Of a stretch of DNA of 64,000 nt, positions 19,044 through 26,693 are shown in pieces. Below the pieces are notes generated by a model. It was not told the origin of the DNA. It saw nothing but the letters and a program-made list of their open reading frames with translations, and did no database searches. Position 1 is the stretch's first letter, and each line of letters begins with the position of its first letter. Location: positions 124,001-188,000 of the forward strand of contig NZ_JACIEM010000002.1 of assembly GCF_014196845.1 (NCBI RefSeq), written 5' to 3'. The translations under genes and the position numbers were made by a program. The stretch comes from Aurantimonas endophytica (GTDB taxonomy: Bacteria; Pseudomonadota; Alphaproteobacteria; Rhizobiales; Rhizobiaceae).

Positions 19044-20207
19044 TCACTCGGCCGCGATGGCCTGGCGCTGGGCCTGCTTGTTGCGGACCACAACCTTGAT
19101 GGCATCCTCTACCCGATCCTTGGCGTAGCGGAGCGCCTCGGGGAGGTTCTCCATCTCGAAGGTATGGGTGTGGACCAACGTGGCGTCGAAGCGCTTCTGG
19201 CGCATGAAGGCCTCCGCCCGATGCGTCGCACCTTTGCCCTCGCCGCGGATGCCGTAAAGGTAGATGTTGTTGCGCACGAGATAGGCCACGTCGACCGGCA
19301 CAGCGTCACTCGGGAAGGCCGCCAGGCAGATCTTGCCGCCACGGTTCAGCATCTTCGCCGCCTCGTTCACTGCGTTCGGCGCACCGGAGCACTCGACGAC
19401 GTAGTCGACGCCCTTGCCGCCGGTGAGGCGGCGCACCGCTTCTACCGGATCTTCGTTGCGCACGTTGATGACGTGGTCGGCGCCAAGATGGCGGCCGATC
19501 TCCAGGCGGTTATCACGGGTACCGGTGAGGATCACCGGCTGAGCGCCGAGCGCCTTGGCAACCGCGGCGCCGAGCAGACCGATCGGCCCCGGGCCGCTAA
19601 CCACGACACTTTCGCCAGCAACGAGGCCGCCGAGTTCCGTCAGCCCGTACATGGCGGTGCCGGCGGTGACGACGAGCGTCGCCTCCTCGTCGCTCATGCT
19701 GTCATGGACATGCACGAGCGTGTTGATGTTGTTGACTTGGTACTCGCAGAAGCCGCCATCGGTGGTGAAGCCGTTGGCGCGGTGGCCCTTGTCGACGTCG
19801 CCGTAGTTCTTCCCGTAATTGTGGCAGGACGTGTACATGCCCTGACGGCAACGCTTGCACTGGCCGCAGCCGGCATGAATCTCGACGGTGACGCGCTCGC
19901 CGATGCGGTACTCGTCGACTCCTTGCCCGAGCGCAACGACGGTGCCCATGTACTCATGGCCGGGGGTGAAATTCTTGTTGAACGGGCTGCCGCCCTCGAT
20001 CTGGGCCGGCGGACCGTGGTGAATGATCTCGAGATCGGTCGCGCATATGGCGACGGCGTCGATGCGCACCAGCACCTCGGCCTTCTTCGGCGTCGGCACT
20101 GCCTTGTCGACGAAGGTCAGCTGGCCGGGATCGCCCAGCACCCATGCCTTCATGGTCTCGGGGATCGGGTAGGCCGGATCGGTCTTCACGCCTTGGGGCA
20201 TCGCCAT
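19044..20207 (-). CDS. Zinc-dependent alcohol dehydrogenase
   Basis: 387-residue medium-chain dehydrogenase. Catalytic zinc ligands lie in AICATDLEIIHHGPP and TPGHEYMGTVVALG; the structural zinc site is CGQCKRCRQGMYTSC; the Rossmann loop is GPGPIGLLGAAVAKALGA near residue 195. Probably oxidises a polyol or secondary alcohol as an early step of the operon's pathway. The start is ATG 20207 after GGGAGAAAACC; further upstream ATGs lie in the intergenic gap with the IclR gene. Substrate unknown. Confidence 0.93.
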   Translation of the reverse strand: MAMPQGVKTDPAYPIPETMKAWVLGDPGQLTFVDKAVPTPKKAEVLVRIDAVAICATDLEIIHHGPPAQIEGGSPFNKNFTPGHEYMGTVVALGQGVDEYRIGERVTVEIHAGCGQCKRCRQGMYTSCHNYGKNYGDVDKGHRANGFTTDGGFCEYQVNNINTLVHVHDSMSDEEATLVVTAGTAMYGLTELGGLVAGESVVVSGPGPIGLLGAAVAKALGAQPVILTGTRDNRLEIGRHLGADHVINVRNEDPVEAVRRLTGGKGVDYVVECSGAPNAVNEAAKMLNRGGKICLAAFPSDAVPVDVAYLVRNNIYLYGIRGEGKGATHRAEAFMRQKRFDATLVHTHTFEMENLPEALRYAKDRVEDAIKVVVRNKQAQRQAIAAE

Positions 20208-20251
20208 GGTTTTCTCCCTTGATATTGCTGTATTCTTCTTGATTTCGACTG

Positions 20252-20971
20252 TCAGAAATGGCCGACACGCAGCCGGTTCGAAAGCTTGCCGGCGCATTGC
20301 ACGACCGCATTGGTGACGTGCGTGCGGTAATCCTCGCTCGCCCGGCTCTTCGGCAGCGAAACGCTTATCGAGCCGAGCACCGCGCCCGTCCCGTCCCTGA
20401 TGGCGGCGCCGAAGCAGACAACGTCCGCCTCAAGCTCCTCGTCGTCGACCGCAAAGCCAGAGCGACGCACCATTCGCAGTTCCTCGATCAGCGCCGAGAG
20501 CGAGGTGATCGTGTTCGGCGTGAAAGCGGCGAGGCCGCTGTTGGACACGACGCGCGCCAGTTCGGTCTCCGGCAGCCAGGCGAGTATCGCCTTTCCCGTT
20601 GCCGTCGCGTGGGCGGCCCGCATCTTCTTGACCTCGTCAGGCTCGACATGGGTCGGCATGTGCGAAGCAAAACGCAGGCGTGTGATCAGCAGCGAGTCGC
20701 GCAGCACGGCCATCTGGACGCTCTCGCGAAGGCTGGCGTTTAAAGCTTCCAGGTCGCCGTGCACGAACTGGCAAATGTCGAACTCACGACTAGACAAGGC
20801 GGCTAGATCACCGAGCTTGGAGCTAAGTGTGTATCCCCGGCTTCGTCCGGCGTGGATGGCATAGCCGCGTGTGACCAACGTCGCTAAAAGATGATGGCAC
20901 GTAGATACGTTGAGACCAGTGGCCTTCGCCAGTTCGTTCAAAAGGACCGGGTGGTCTTTCGAAGCCATCAC
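20252..20971 (-). CDS. IclR family transcriptional regulator (start codon unclear)
   Basis: Winged-helix N-terminus (LLNELAKATGLNVSTCHHLL as recognition region) and the C-terminal IclR effector domain, ending near the stop. At this start (GTG 20971; ATG at 20968) the protein is 239 residues and lacks the first helix. The frame continues upstream without stop to 21118 and encodes SVDRALQLIEVMA, the normal first helix of IclR proteins, but contains no ATG, GTG or TTG. A GGGAGG ribosome site at 21114-21109 stands 8 nt before an in-frame ATC at 21100, which would give 282 residues. It probably controls the operon it heads. Confidence 0.85.
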   Translation of the reverse strand: MMASKDHPVLLNELAKATGLNVSTCHHLLATLVTRGYAIHAGRSRGYTLSSKLGDLAALSSREFDICQFVHGDLEALNASLRESVQMAVLRDSLLITRLRFASHMPTHVEPDEVKKMRAAHATATGKAILAWLPETELARVVSNSGLAAFTPNTITSLSALIEELRMVRRSGFAVDDEELEADVVCFGAAIRDGTGAVLGSISVSLPKSRASEDYRTHVTNAVVQCAGKLSNRLRVGHF

Positions 20972-21306
20972 TTCAATAAGCTGTAACGCGCGATCGACCG
21001 ACTGGATCAGCCGAGGTGGCGGGCCGACTTCAAGAACTGTATCCCTTGCGGCAGAAGTTAATGCCGAAAAGGGTTTCTCTGCTTCAGGCCTCGTGGTGAT
21101 GACTTGATCCTCCCGAGCTCAAGTTTCATCCACAGCTAAGCGCTGTTCTGAATTTGGATCAATCAAAATCGACGACGTCGAAAACTCTTTCATAATGTGA
21201 AAACTTGACGGACGTCTTGTTGCTTTTAAGTTGTCTTGCAATGCTGTCAGCAGGAAATTCGCTGCAGTGCAGCTTCGCAACTGCGAACATCATCCGGAGA
21301 TATATT
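20972..21306. promoter_or_regulatory. Divergent regulatory region between iclR and the BLUF gene
   Basis: Holds the likely promoters of the catabolic operon (leftward) and BLUF gene (rightward), and probably the first codons of iclR up to 21100. An inverted repeat ACAGC-taagc-GCTGT at 21132-21146 is a candidate operator for the IclR protein. The stretch 21150-21215 is AT-rich compared with its surroundings. Operator and promoter assignments are inference from position. Confidence 0.4.
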
Positions 21307-21768
21307 TTGCCCGCGAATTATCTGATTTACGTGAGCCAGGCACGCCCGGCTCTCACCCAGGTCGATCTGGACTCAATCCTCGCGACGAGCCGAGCCTACA
21401 ATGCTGAGAAGGATGTGACGGGAATGCTGCTGTTCGTCGAGGGTCGAGACGGTAATCGCGGCAGCTTTATGCAGCTCCTCGAGGGTGGCGCGGACGAACT
21501 CGAGGCTTTGCGCAAGCGCATCTTCGCGGATCCACGCCACCACACCAAGCTGGTGCTGGAAACCGGTGTGAAGCCCCAGCGAGACTTCGCCGATTGGTCG
21601 ATGGCATTCAGGAGCGTCTTTGCTCGCGACCTCACAGCCCACCCTGGTTTCGCGGATATTGGAACAGAAGATTTTCAACGCAGATGCGAAGCTGGGGAAG
21701 TGCATCAGTCGCTCACGTTCATTCGGGACTTTTGGTCGAGCGACGCAGAAGCAGGTGCAACCCGTTGA
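21307..21768 (+). CDS. BLUF domain blue-light sensor protein
   Basis: Short FAD-binding photoreceptor of about 153 residues. Key BLUF residues are visible: the flavin-contacting tyrosine in NYLIYVSQARP near the N-terminus, asparagine in RAYNAEKDVTGMLLF and glutamine in SFMQLLEGG, followed by DWSMAFRSV, where the conserved Trp sits. No output domain is fused, so it would act through a partner protein. I chose TTG 21307 because GGAG lies 7 nt upstream and the domain begins at once; ATG 21241 (in frame, no ribosome site) would add 22 residues. Rightward, divergent from iclR. Confidence 0.85.
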   Translation: MPANYLIYVSQARPALTQVDLDSILATSRAYNAEKDVTGMLLFVEGRDGNRGSFMQLLEGGADELEALRKRIFADPRHHTKLVLETGVKPQRDFADWSMAFRSVFARDLTAHPGFADIGTEDFQRRCEAGEVHQSLTFIRDFWSSDAEAGATR

Positions 21769-22605
21769 CGCCTGACGTCCGCCAAGCCTGTCTGTTAGGG
21801 ACAACGTTTAGCCTGCCGGTTGCGTAGCATGCGTCAACTTGAAGAAGGTTCGGTAAGCTATGGTCGGCCAACTGCGACCGGTGCGAATGTGGCTGGCGTT
21901 CTCCGACCTACGCTTACCAGGCGCCACGACGAGCAGCTGCCTGCATCGGCTGATGCCGAATTGGGCCGTTTGCTGTCGGTCCGGACCCCCGGCTTGCGAT
22001 CGCGCATGCTCCTGCACCAAGCCTTTGCGGAGAAGGTCGGCGAACGGGAGCTCGATATGAGGCCGTGATTTCGAGCAGGTGAAGCACTATTCGAAGCCGT
22101 TCTTGCCTTCGGCTCGCTAGACCGGATCGGGTTCGAGGTCACGCCTCCGTCCTGATCAAACGCCCGCCGGTTTGTTCGGTAGCCTTCACCGCCCGCGCTT
22201 CCCGGCCATTTGCCATCCACCTGAACAGGATTGATGCCTGCTTCCGATCCATCGGCGCTGAGCCTCAATAACCGGTACGGGCGCACTGCTGCTGTAATCC
22301 AGCGAACATGTTGCCGCGAAACCGGCGCAACGATGCCATCGGCAAGGTTGGACGCGGGGAGAGTTCACCGAGCGACCGATTTTCGAACTCGGCGAGGCTC
22401 GGACAGGCGCTAAAGCGCATAAGGTGCAGGCGCTTCCGGTTCCGTACTTTTCGGGCGCAGACAGAGCCTCAAAGCATATCCGGAGGAGAGAGAGCCTAAC
22501 AGGATCCGGGGCGAACGCGCAGTCAACAGGTTTCACGCCGGGGCCTGCAGATCGGGGCCTGTGCTCACTGCCCTAGCGCATCAGAGGGCGTTCGACTGGG
22601 AGATG
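21769..22605 (+). other. Intergenic region left of the integrated element, no gene seen
   Basis: About 840 bp between the BLUF gene and the left attachment repeat. Several frames of 60-140 codons exist on both strands, but none has a ribosome site, coherent composition or recognisable family. By position it is the chromosomal flank that originally followed tRNA-Ser. Confidence 0.4.
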
Positions 22606-22620
22606 ATGGCGGTGAGAGAG
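22606..22620 (+). repeat. Candidate attL: 15-bp direct repeat of tRNA-Ser 3' end
   Basis: ATGGCGGTGAGAGAG, identical and in the same orientation as 41759-41773, where it is the 3' end of the tRNA-Ser gene (including CCA) plus one base. Flanking bases differ on both sides. It lies 102 bp before the integrase start, as expected for the displaced tRNA fragment after site-specific integration. Confidence 0.75.
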
Positions 22621-22722
22621 CCCGCCGTTCCGGCGCATTCGGCGCACATCTTGTGCCATGGCGATTGCAGAGACACTAAATGCACGATATCCGTTCCTAG
22701 GCGTTATGGCATTGGGAATGAC

Positions 22723-23922
22723 ATGGCTAAGCACAAGCTCGCGGACTCCAACCTCAAATCCCTCACCAAGGCCGGCGTCTACAGCGACGGGGATGGGCTT
22801 TATCTGAGGGTCCGGCCAGGCGGCTCGAAGCAGTGGATCTTCATTTACCGACGCGGCGGCGTACGCAAAGAGATCGGTCTAGGCGGCTACGGGCAGGGCA
22901 CGGCTCCCGTTTCGTTGAAGCTTGCGCGCGAGAAGGCAGAGGCGGTCCGCGATAAGCTTGCACGCGGCGAAGATCCTCGAGGCGGCCGTAAAGCGGCAGT
23001 GCCGTCCCGGAAGACGCTGCCCACCTTCCGCGAGTGCATGGACGCGACGATCGCGCTCAAGGAACAGGAATTTCGAAACGCCAAGCACCGGGCGCAATGG
23101 CGCATGACGCTCGACAAGTACGCGGAGCCGCTTCACGATAAGCCGGTTGCGAGTGTCACCGTTGACGACGTGGTGAGCACGCTTGAGCCTCACTGGAGCA
23201 AGCGTCCCGAAACTGCCGATCGCCTTAGGCAGCGCATTGCGTCTGTCATGGACTACGCGAAGGCTAGGGGGCTTCGGCAAGGGGATAACCCCGCCGAGTG
23301 GAAGGGCAACCTTTCCCACCTTTTGCCAGCCCGCCAGAAGCTCTCGCGCGGGCATCACGCCGCACTGCCTTATGCAGCCGCGCCGGCGATGTGCGTGAAG
23401 CTACGCCAGTCGAAGGGGACTGCGGCAAGGGCTGTTGAGTTCATCGCCCTGACGGCTGCAAGGACTGGCGAGGCACGTGAGGCGACCTGGGACGAAATCG
23501 ACTTCCGCACCGCTGTTTGGACGATCCCCGGCGCCAGAATGAAAGCGGGCGTTGTTCACCGTGTCCCGTTGACGGAACGTGCCGTTGCGATCCTGCGGGA
23601 GCGTCAGGAACAGGCGACCGGGGAGTATGTCTTCGGCGGTGCCGTGGGAGGGGCGCCAGTGAGCGCGACGGCGATGACCAAGGCGCTAAGGCTCGCCGCG
23701 CCCAACGGCGTCCACTGCACACTTCATGGCCTTAGAAGCATGTTTCGAGACTTCTGCGGCGAAGAGACCGACGCGCCCCGCGAAGTCGCCGAGATGGCAC
23801 TCGCGCATCATGTTGGTAACGCCGTCGAGCGCGCGTATCGGCGCGGCGACGCGCTCGAGAAGCGACGGGCTGTGATGGATTCTTGGGCGAGATACTTGGG
23901 GACCGACGTCAACGTTCGTTGA
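22723..23922 (+). CDS. Tyrosine-type site-specific integrase (P4 family, DUF4102 arm-binding domain)
   Basis: 399 residues. The N-terminal arm-type DNA-binding domain shows GVYSDGDGLYLRVRPGGSKQW, followed by a core-binding domain and the catalytic domain with the first arginine in TAARTGEAREATWDEID, HGLRSMFRDF (His-x-x-Arg) and ALAHHVGNAVERAYRRGD (second His and the tyrosine nucleophile). The start ATG 22723 gives MAKHKLADSNLKSLTK, the standard beginning; a frame-compatible TTG/GTG region to 22561 lies across the attachment site. This enzyme most likely recombines the 15-bp repeats. Confidence 0.95.
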   Translation: MAKHKLADSNLKSLTKAGVYSDGDGLYLRVRPGGSKQWIFIYRRGGVRKEIGLGGYGQGTAPVSLKLAREKAEAVRDKLARGEDPRGGRKAAVPSRKTLPTFRECMDATIALKEQEFRNAKHRAQWRMTLDKYAEPLHDKPVASVTVDDVVSTLEPHWSKRPETADRLRQRIASVMDYAKARGLRQGDNPAEWKGNLSHLLPARQKLSRGHHAALPYAAAPAMCVKLRQSKGTAARAVEFIALTAARTGEAREATWDEIDFRTAVWTIPGARMKAGVVHRVPLTERAVAILRERQEQATGEYVFGGAVGGAPVSATAMTKALRLAAPNGVHCTLHGLRSMFRDFCGEETDAPREVAEMALAHHVGNAVERAYRRGDALEKRRAVMDSWARYLGTDVNVR

Positions 23923-24049
23923 CGAGAGGGGCATGTTAACGCTACTAATCACGGTTGTGCGTCATCTGCAATCAATGCACAGCATGCCCAGTAAACGATG
24001 CATGTAAATACCATCCTTGTTAACGTGTCAATCCTCGAGAGGAAAAAAG

Positions 24050-24259
24050 ATGAAGGCTGCAAACGACAATACCCCTCGCCTGATCGCCATGAAGGACGCG
24101 AGCGCCATGACCAGCATGTCCCGCACCCTCATCCTGGCGCTGATGCGGGAGGGGAGGTTTCCGCAGTCGGTTCAACTTGGTGAGCGGCGGTATGCCTTCG
24201 TCCGTGCCGAAGTGGTCGCGTGGATTGACGCGAAGATCTCCGGACGCGCCTCCGCCTAA
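24050..24259 (+). CDS. AlpA-family regulator / excisionase-like protein
   Basis: 69 residues with a MerR-like winged helix typical of AlpA: MKDASAMTSMSRTLILALMREGRFPQ, then the QLGERRYAFVRAEVVAWI pattern. AlpA proteins switch on integrase or act as directionality factors in P4-like elements. The ATG is preceded by GAGAGGAAAAAAG. It is placed 127 bp after the integrase, the usual position. No other lysogeny regulator is visible in the element. Confidence 0.85.
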   Translation: MKAANDNTPRLIAMKDASAMTSMSRTLILALMREGRFPQSVQLGERRYAFVRAEVVAWIDAKISGRASA

Positions 24260-24324
24260 CGACCTCAACCCGGACCGGCGCCGACCGGCGGGCCCCTTCT
24301 ACATCTCTCCTCAAAGGATCTGAG

Positions 24325-24666
24325 ATGCGAGAACTCGTAGACCTGCCCGACGCCACCGTGCGCCGGATCATCGATTACGTCACCGCTTCCGCTTACCTCA
24401 CGAATGGCCGCCACGACTTTCGCATTCCGCATCTGGTGGCCGATGCCTGGGCAAAGGAAGGCTACTGCGTCCTACGGACTAACGACGTGGCAAGGCGCCT
24501 TGGCACGACACGGCGAACCGCCTGCAAGGCTATCGCGCGGCTCTTGGATGCTGGCGTAATTCGCAGAGTTGGCACGACGCCAGAAGGATGGGGAATGTAT
24601 GTCCCCTGCCTCGAGCGCGGCGAGGAATGGCGCGCCGACTACCAGGAGCGCATGAATGTCCAGTGA
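24325..24666 (+). CDS. Hypothetical protein with helix-turn-helix
   Basis: 113 residues. The middle part (VLRTNDVARRLGTTRRTACKAI, then ARLLDAGVIRRVG) reads as a winged helix-turn-helix like those of MarR/GntR-type proteins; the N-terminus is charged and unlike known families. Start ATG follows AAAGGATCTGAG. Its end overlaps the replication gene by 11 bp, so both are expressed together, and it may assist replication control. Confidence 0.7.
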   Translation: MRELVDLPDATVRRIIDYVTASAYLTNGRHDFRIPHLVADAWAKEGYCVLRTNDVARRLGTTRRTACKAIARLLDAGVIRRVGTTPEGWGMYVPCLERGEEWRADYQERMNVQ

Positions 24667-25807
24667 TCGGACGGACGGCCTCCTGGCGCAGCACAACCTC
24701 CTCCTCAACATCATCGAGACGGACTGGGCGACACGACTGGACCACAAGGTCGCGGCAGTCATCATTCAGCGGTACTACCCGCGCTATGGAAATGCTCGTG
24801 CCAGCCTCCGGTTTATCGCCGAAGCCACCCGGGCCGACCGTTCCAATGTGAAGACCAGCATCAGACGGCTCGTGGATCGCGGCGCCTTCGCCGTACTTCG
24901 TGAAGGCAAAGGCACTCGCCCCACAGAGTTCACCCTGAATTTCGCATTCTCTCCTAGTGGGGGTGTGACTACCCCCTCTACTAGTGGGGGTGCAGTGACC
25001 CCCTCCTGTGAGGGTGCAGCGACCCCCTCTAGCGAGCCTAGTGGGGGTGTGACGACCCCCGAAACCTACATACAGTTACCGGCCGACAGGACCGGTATAC
25101 TGGTATGTAGAACATTCGAGGACGCGCCTATGGCGCCGCCCGACTCGGCCCTTTACGGGCCGGCCGGGGCGGTGCCGTCCTCGGGAGGCTTTGAGGAGTT
25201 CTGGAGCGTCTGGCCGCGAAAGCATAAGTTGGCAAAGGCGAAGGCGGCTTATAAGGCGATTGCGCCTGATGCTGACTTGCACGCGACTATTGCGGAAGCT
25301 GCCCGCGCTTGGGCCACCCACTACGCGAGCAACAATGTCGAGAAGAAGTGGGTACCCGAGCCGGCCTCTTGGCTGGCCAATGAGCGGTGGCTTGAGGATC
25401 TGCCATTGATTCACGGCGACGCGAAGGGCGCGGCAATTGCCAAGGCCAAAGCCAACGCACCTGCGAAGCCAAAGGCAGCCGCCACCTTCAAGGTGGACGC
25501 CACCTGTAAGATTGAGGCCGCAGAGCTGGAGATGGACGGCAATGATCAGGTCATCGTTGTCACGTTCGCCCCTGAAGGCGGGAATTCTTTCGATCGAAGG
25601 ATCGTACTCGAGTCGCCCGATCCAAAGCGCCAAGCGGAAGGACAGGGGGAATTCTCGCGCCTATGCGAGGCTATAAATGTTGACGAACCCAAAGACGCCG
25701 AAGACTTGATGGGTTTCAGTCTGCATATATGGGGCGGGAACAAGGGACTTGCCTATAATCGACTACCGCCAGCTTGGTTGACTGACAGATCCGCACAAGC
25801 CGCATAG
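24656..25807 (+). CDS. Phage-type replication protein
   Basis: 383 residues. Residues 25-95 form a helix-turn-helix region (RFIAEATRADRSNVKTSIRRLV). Residues 100-140 are repeats based on SGGVTTPS, encoded by DNA iterons. Residues 175-245 hold FEEFWSVWPRKHKLAKAKAAYKAI and PEPASWLANERWLEDLP, a domain common in phage replication (O-like) proteins, where FxxFWxxxPRK and PATWLxxxRW are hallmarks. As in lambda O, the origin may lie inside the gene. C-terminus (about 290-383) is unrecognised. Confidence 0.75.
   Translation: MSSDRTDGLLAQHNLLLNIIETDWATRLDHKVAAVIIQRYYPRYGNARASLRFIAEATRADRSNVKTSIRRLVDRGAFAVLREGKGTRPTEFTLNFAFSPSGGVTTPSTSGGAVTPSCEGAATPSSEPSGGVTTPETYIQLPADRTGILVCRTFEDAPMAPPDSALYGPAGAVPSSGGFEEFWSVWPRKHKLAKAKAAYKAIAPDADLHATIAEAARAWATHYASNNVEKKWVPEPASWLANERWLEDLPLIHGDAKGAAIAKAKANAPAKPKAAATFKVDATCKIEAAELEMDGNDQVIVVTFAPEGGNSFDRRIVLESPDPKRQAEGQGEFSRLCEAINVDEPKDAEDLMGFSLHIWGGNKGLAYNRLPPAWLTDRSAQAA
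24954..25065 (+). repeat. Four iterons with internal inverted repeats inside the replication gene (candidate origin)
   Basis: Four related units begin at 24954, 24981, 25006 and 25038. The full unit reads CTAGTGGGGGTG, 2-5 bases, then ACCCCC, so each is itself a short palindrome; the first two are 27 bp apart. The third unit is degenerate (TGAGGGTG). Repeats in DNA are better conserved than the protein reading would need. Location inside an initiator gene matches lambdoid origins. Replication activity is inference. Confidence 0.6.
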
Positions 25808-25834
25808 CGGCCCTACAGCGCGCGCTATACTTCT

Positions 25835-25850
25835 GGCGACAGTTGTCGCC
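25835..25850. repeat. Inverted repeat after the replication gene
   Basis: GGCGACA-gt-TGTCGCC, a 7-bp perfect stem 28 bp past the stop. No T-run follows. It could be a protein-binding site or a weak transcription stop. Confidence 0.4.
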
Positions 25851-25992
25851 AAATAACCAGCAACGCGCCTGACGACCCGCTGTGTGGCGTGGCGGGGCAT
25901 TTGAATGTTGATTTGACGAGCGACGGTCGAGGATGCTCAAAGAAGGCCGGACGGTCAGTTTGGCGACCACCGCCCGGCCCTAGCGACTAATG

Positions 25993-26106
25993 CTACTTGC
26001 GCTTTACGGTCTCAACAATGTGGGTTTTGGGTTTGTTCGTTGCGGTCTTCACCGTGGTGAACTGCCCATTGCCTGCATTGCGGCCGATTTTGGAAGCCTT
26101 TGCCAT
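25993..26106 (-). CDS. Small basic protein, 37 residues
   Basis: Reads MAKASKIGRNAGNGQF at the N-terminus and HIVETVKRK at the C-terminus. The ATG is preceded by a near-perfect ribosome site, AAGGAGGTGATTGAG, which makes this a convincing gene despite its size. Similar short proteins (SKIGRxAGxGQF, then VVETxKxK) occur in many Rhizobiales genomes and mobile elements; their function is unknown to me. It is the only leftward gene in the early part of the element. The high lysine/arginine content suggests nucleic-acid or ribosome contact, which is inference. Confidence 0.75.
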   Translation of the reverse strand: MAKASKIGRNAGNGQFTTVKTATNKPKTHIVETVKRK

Positions 26107-26693
26107 CTCAATCACCTCCTTTCCGCCTCAAGCCGAGGCAGCTGAAACATACCGTCATCCGCGCGGGATCACCATGGCTAGACCCGAATTAAGCTGAAGC
26201 CACAACATATTGTGGGGCCCGATTGTGAACTGCGGGGACAGCGGCGCTGCCTCATATCCAGTGCAGACGGGTGATTTGAAGTCTCAGGCTGTGGTCTTCG
26301 CCGACCGGCGTCATGCTCGCACACGTGCGCCCGCAGGTTTTCACGTGGGATCTAAAGTGCGGCTCCCCTGAAAGTCGTGGGTCGCGTCGATCGCCAACCC
26401 GCGCCCCCGCACAGCGCGTGCATCTGCGATTGAAATGATGACCCCGGGCGCCATTGGAAGTCTAGGGTGCTCGCCACACCGTACCGGCGTGCTCCGTTCG
26501 TTACTTCGCAATTACAGATTTTCCCTCGCGTGCGCGCGATCACGCGTATCGCGCGCGCGCGGGAGCGTGTCATAATTGCCGCGTTTCTCGAATACCTGAA
26601 GAAGTTTGGTTCGTTCAAGCGGTCGGTTTGCACTATTTACTTCAGGCAGCACCTCCGCTGCACCGCCTGGCAGGGCGACGAGAGGGACAATCC
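26107..26693 (+). other. Intergenic region with alternating CG tract
   Basis: No gene with a ribosome site is visible on either strand. It holds an unusual alternating purine-pyrimidine stretch at about 26527-26566 (repeated CG/CGC steps around ATCACGCGTAT) and an AT-rich run at 26570-26640 that may contain the promoter of the next gene. Confidence 0.4.

Noticed and set aside
21858-22286. Possible 142-residue protein on the minus strand left of the element
   Set aside because: Ser/Arg/Pro-rich, no ribosome site, no recognisable motif; two overlapping plus-strand frames are equally open.
22561-22722. N-terminal extension of the integrase to 22561
   Set aside because: It would place coding sequence across the candidate attachment site and adds residues unlike integrases; MAKHKLADSN is the usual start.
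24954-25065. CRISPR-like array
   Set aside because: Only four short, palindromic, diverged units without unique spacers of constant length, and no cas genes; better explained as iterons inside a coding region.
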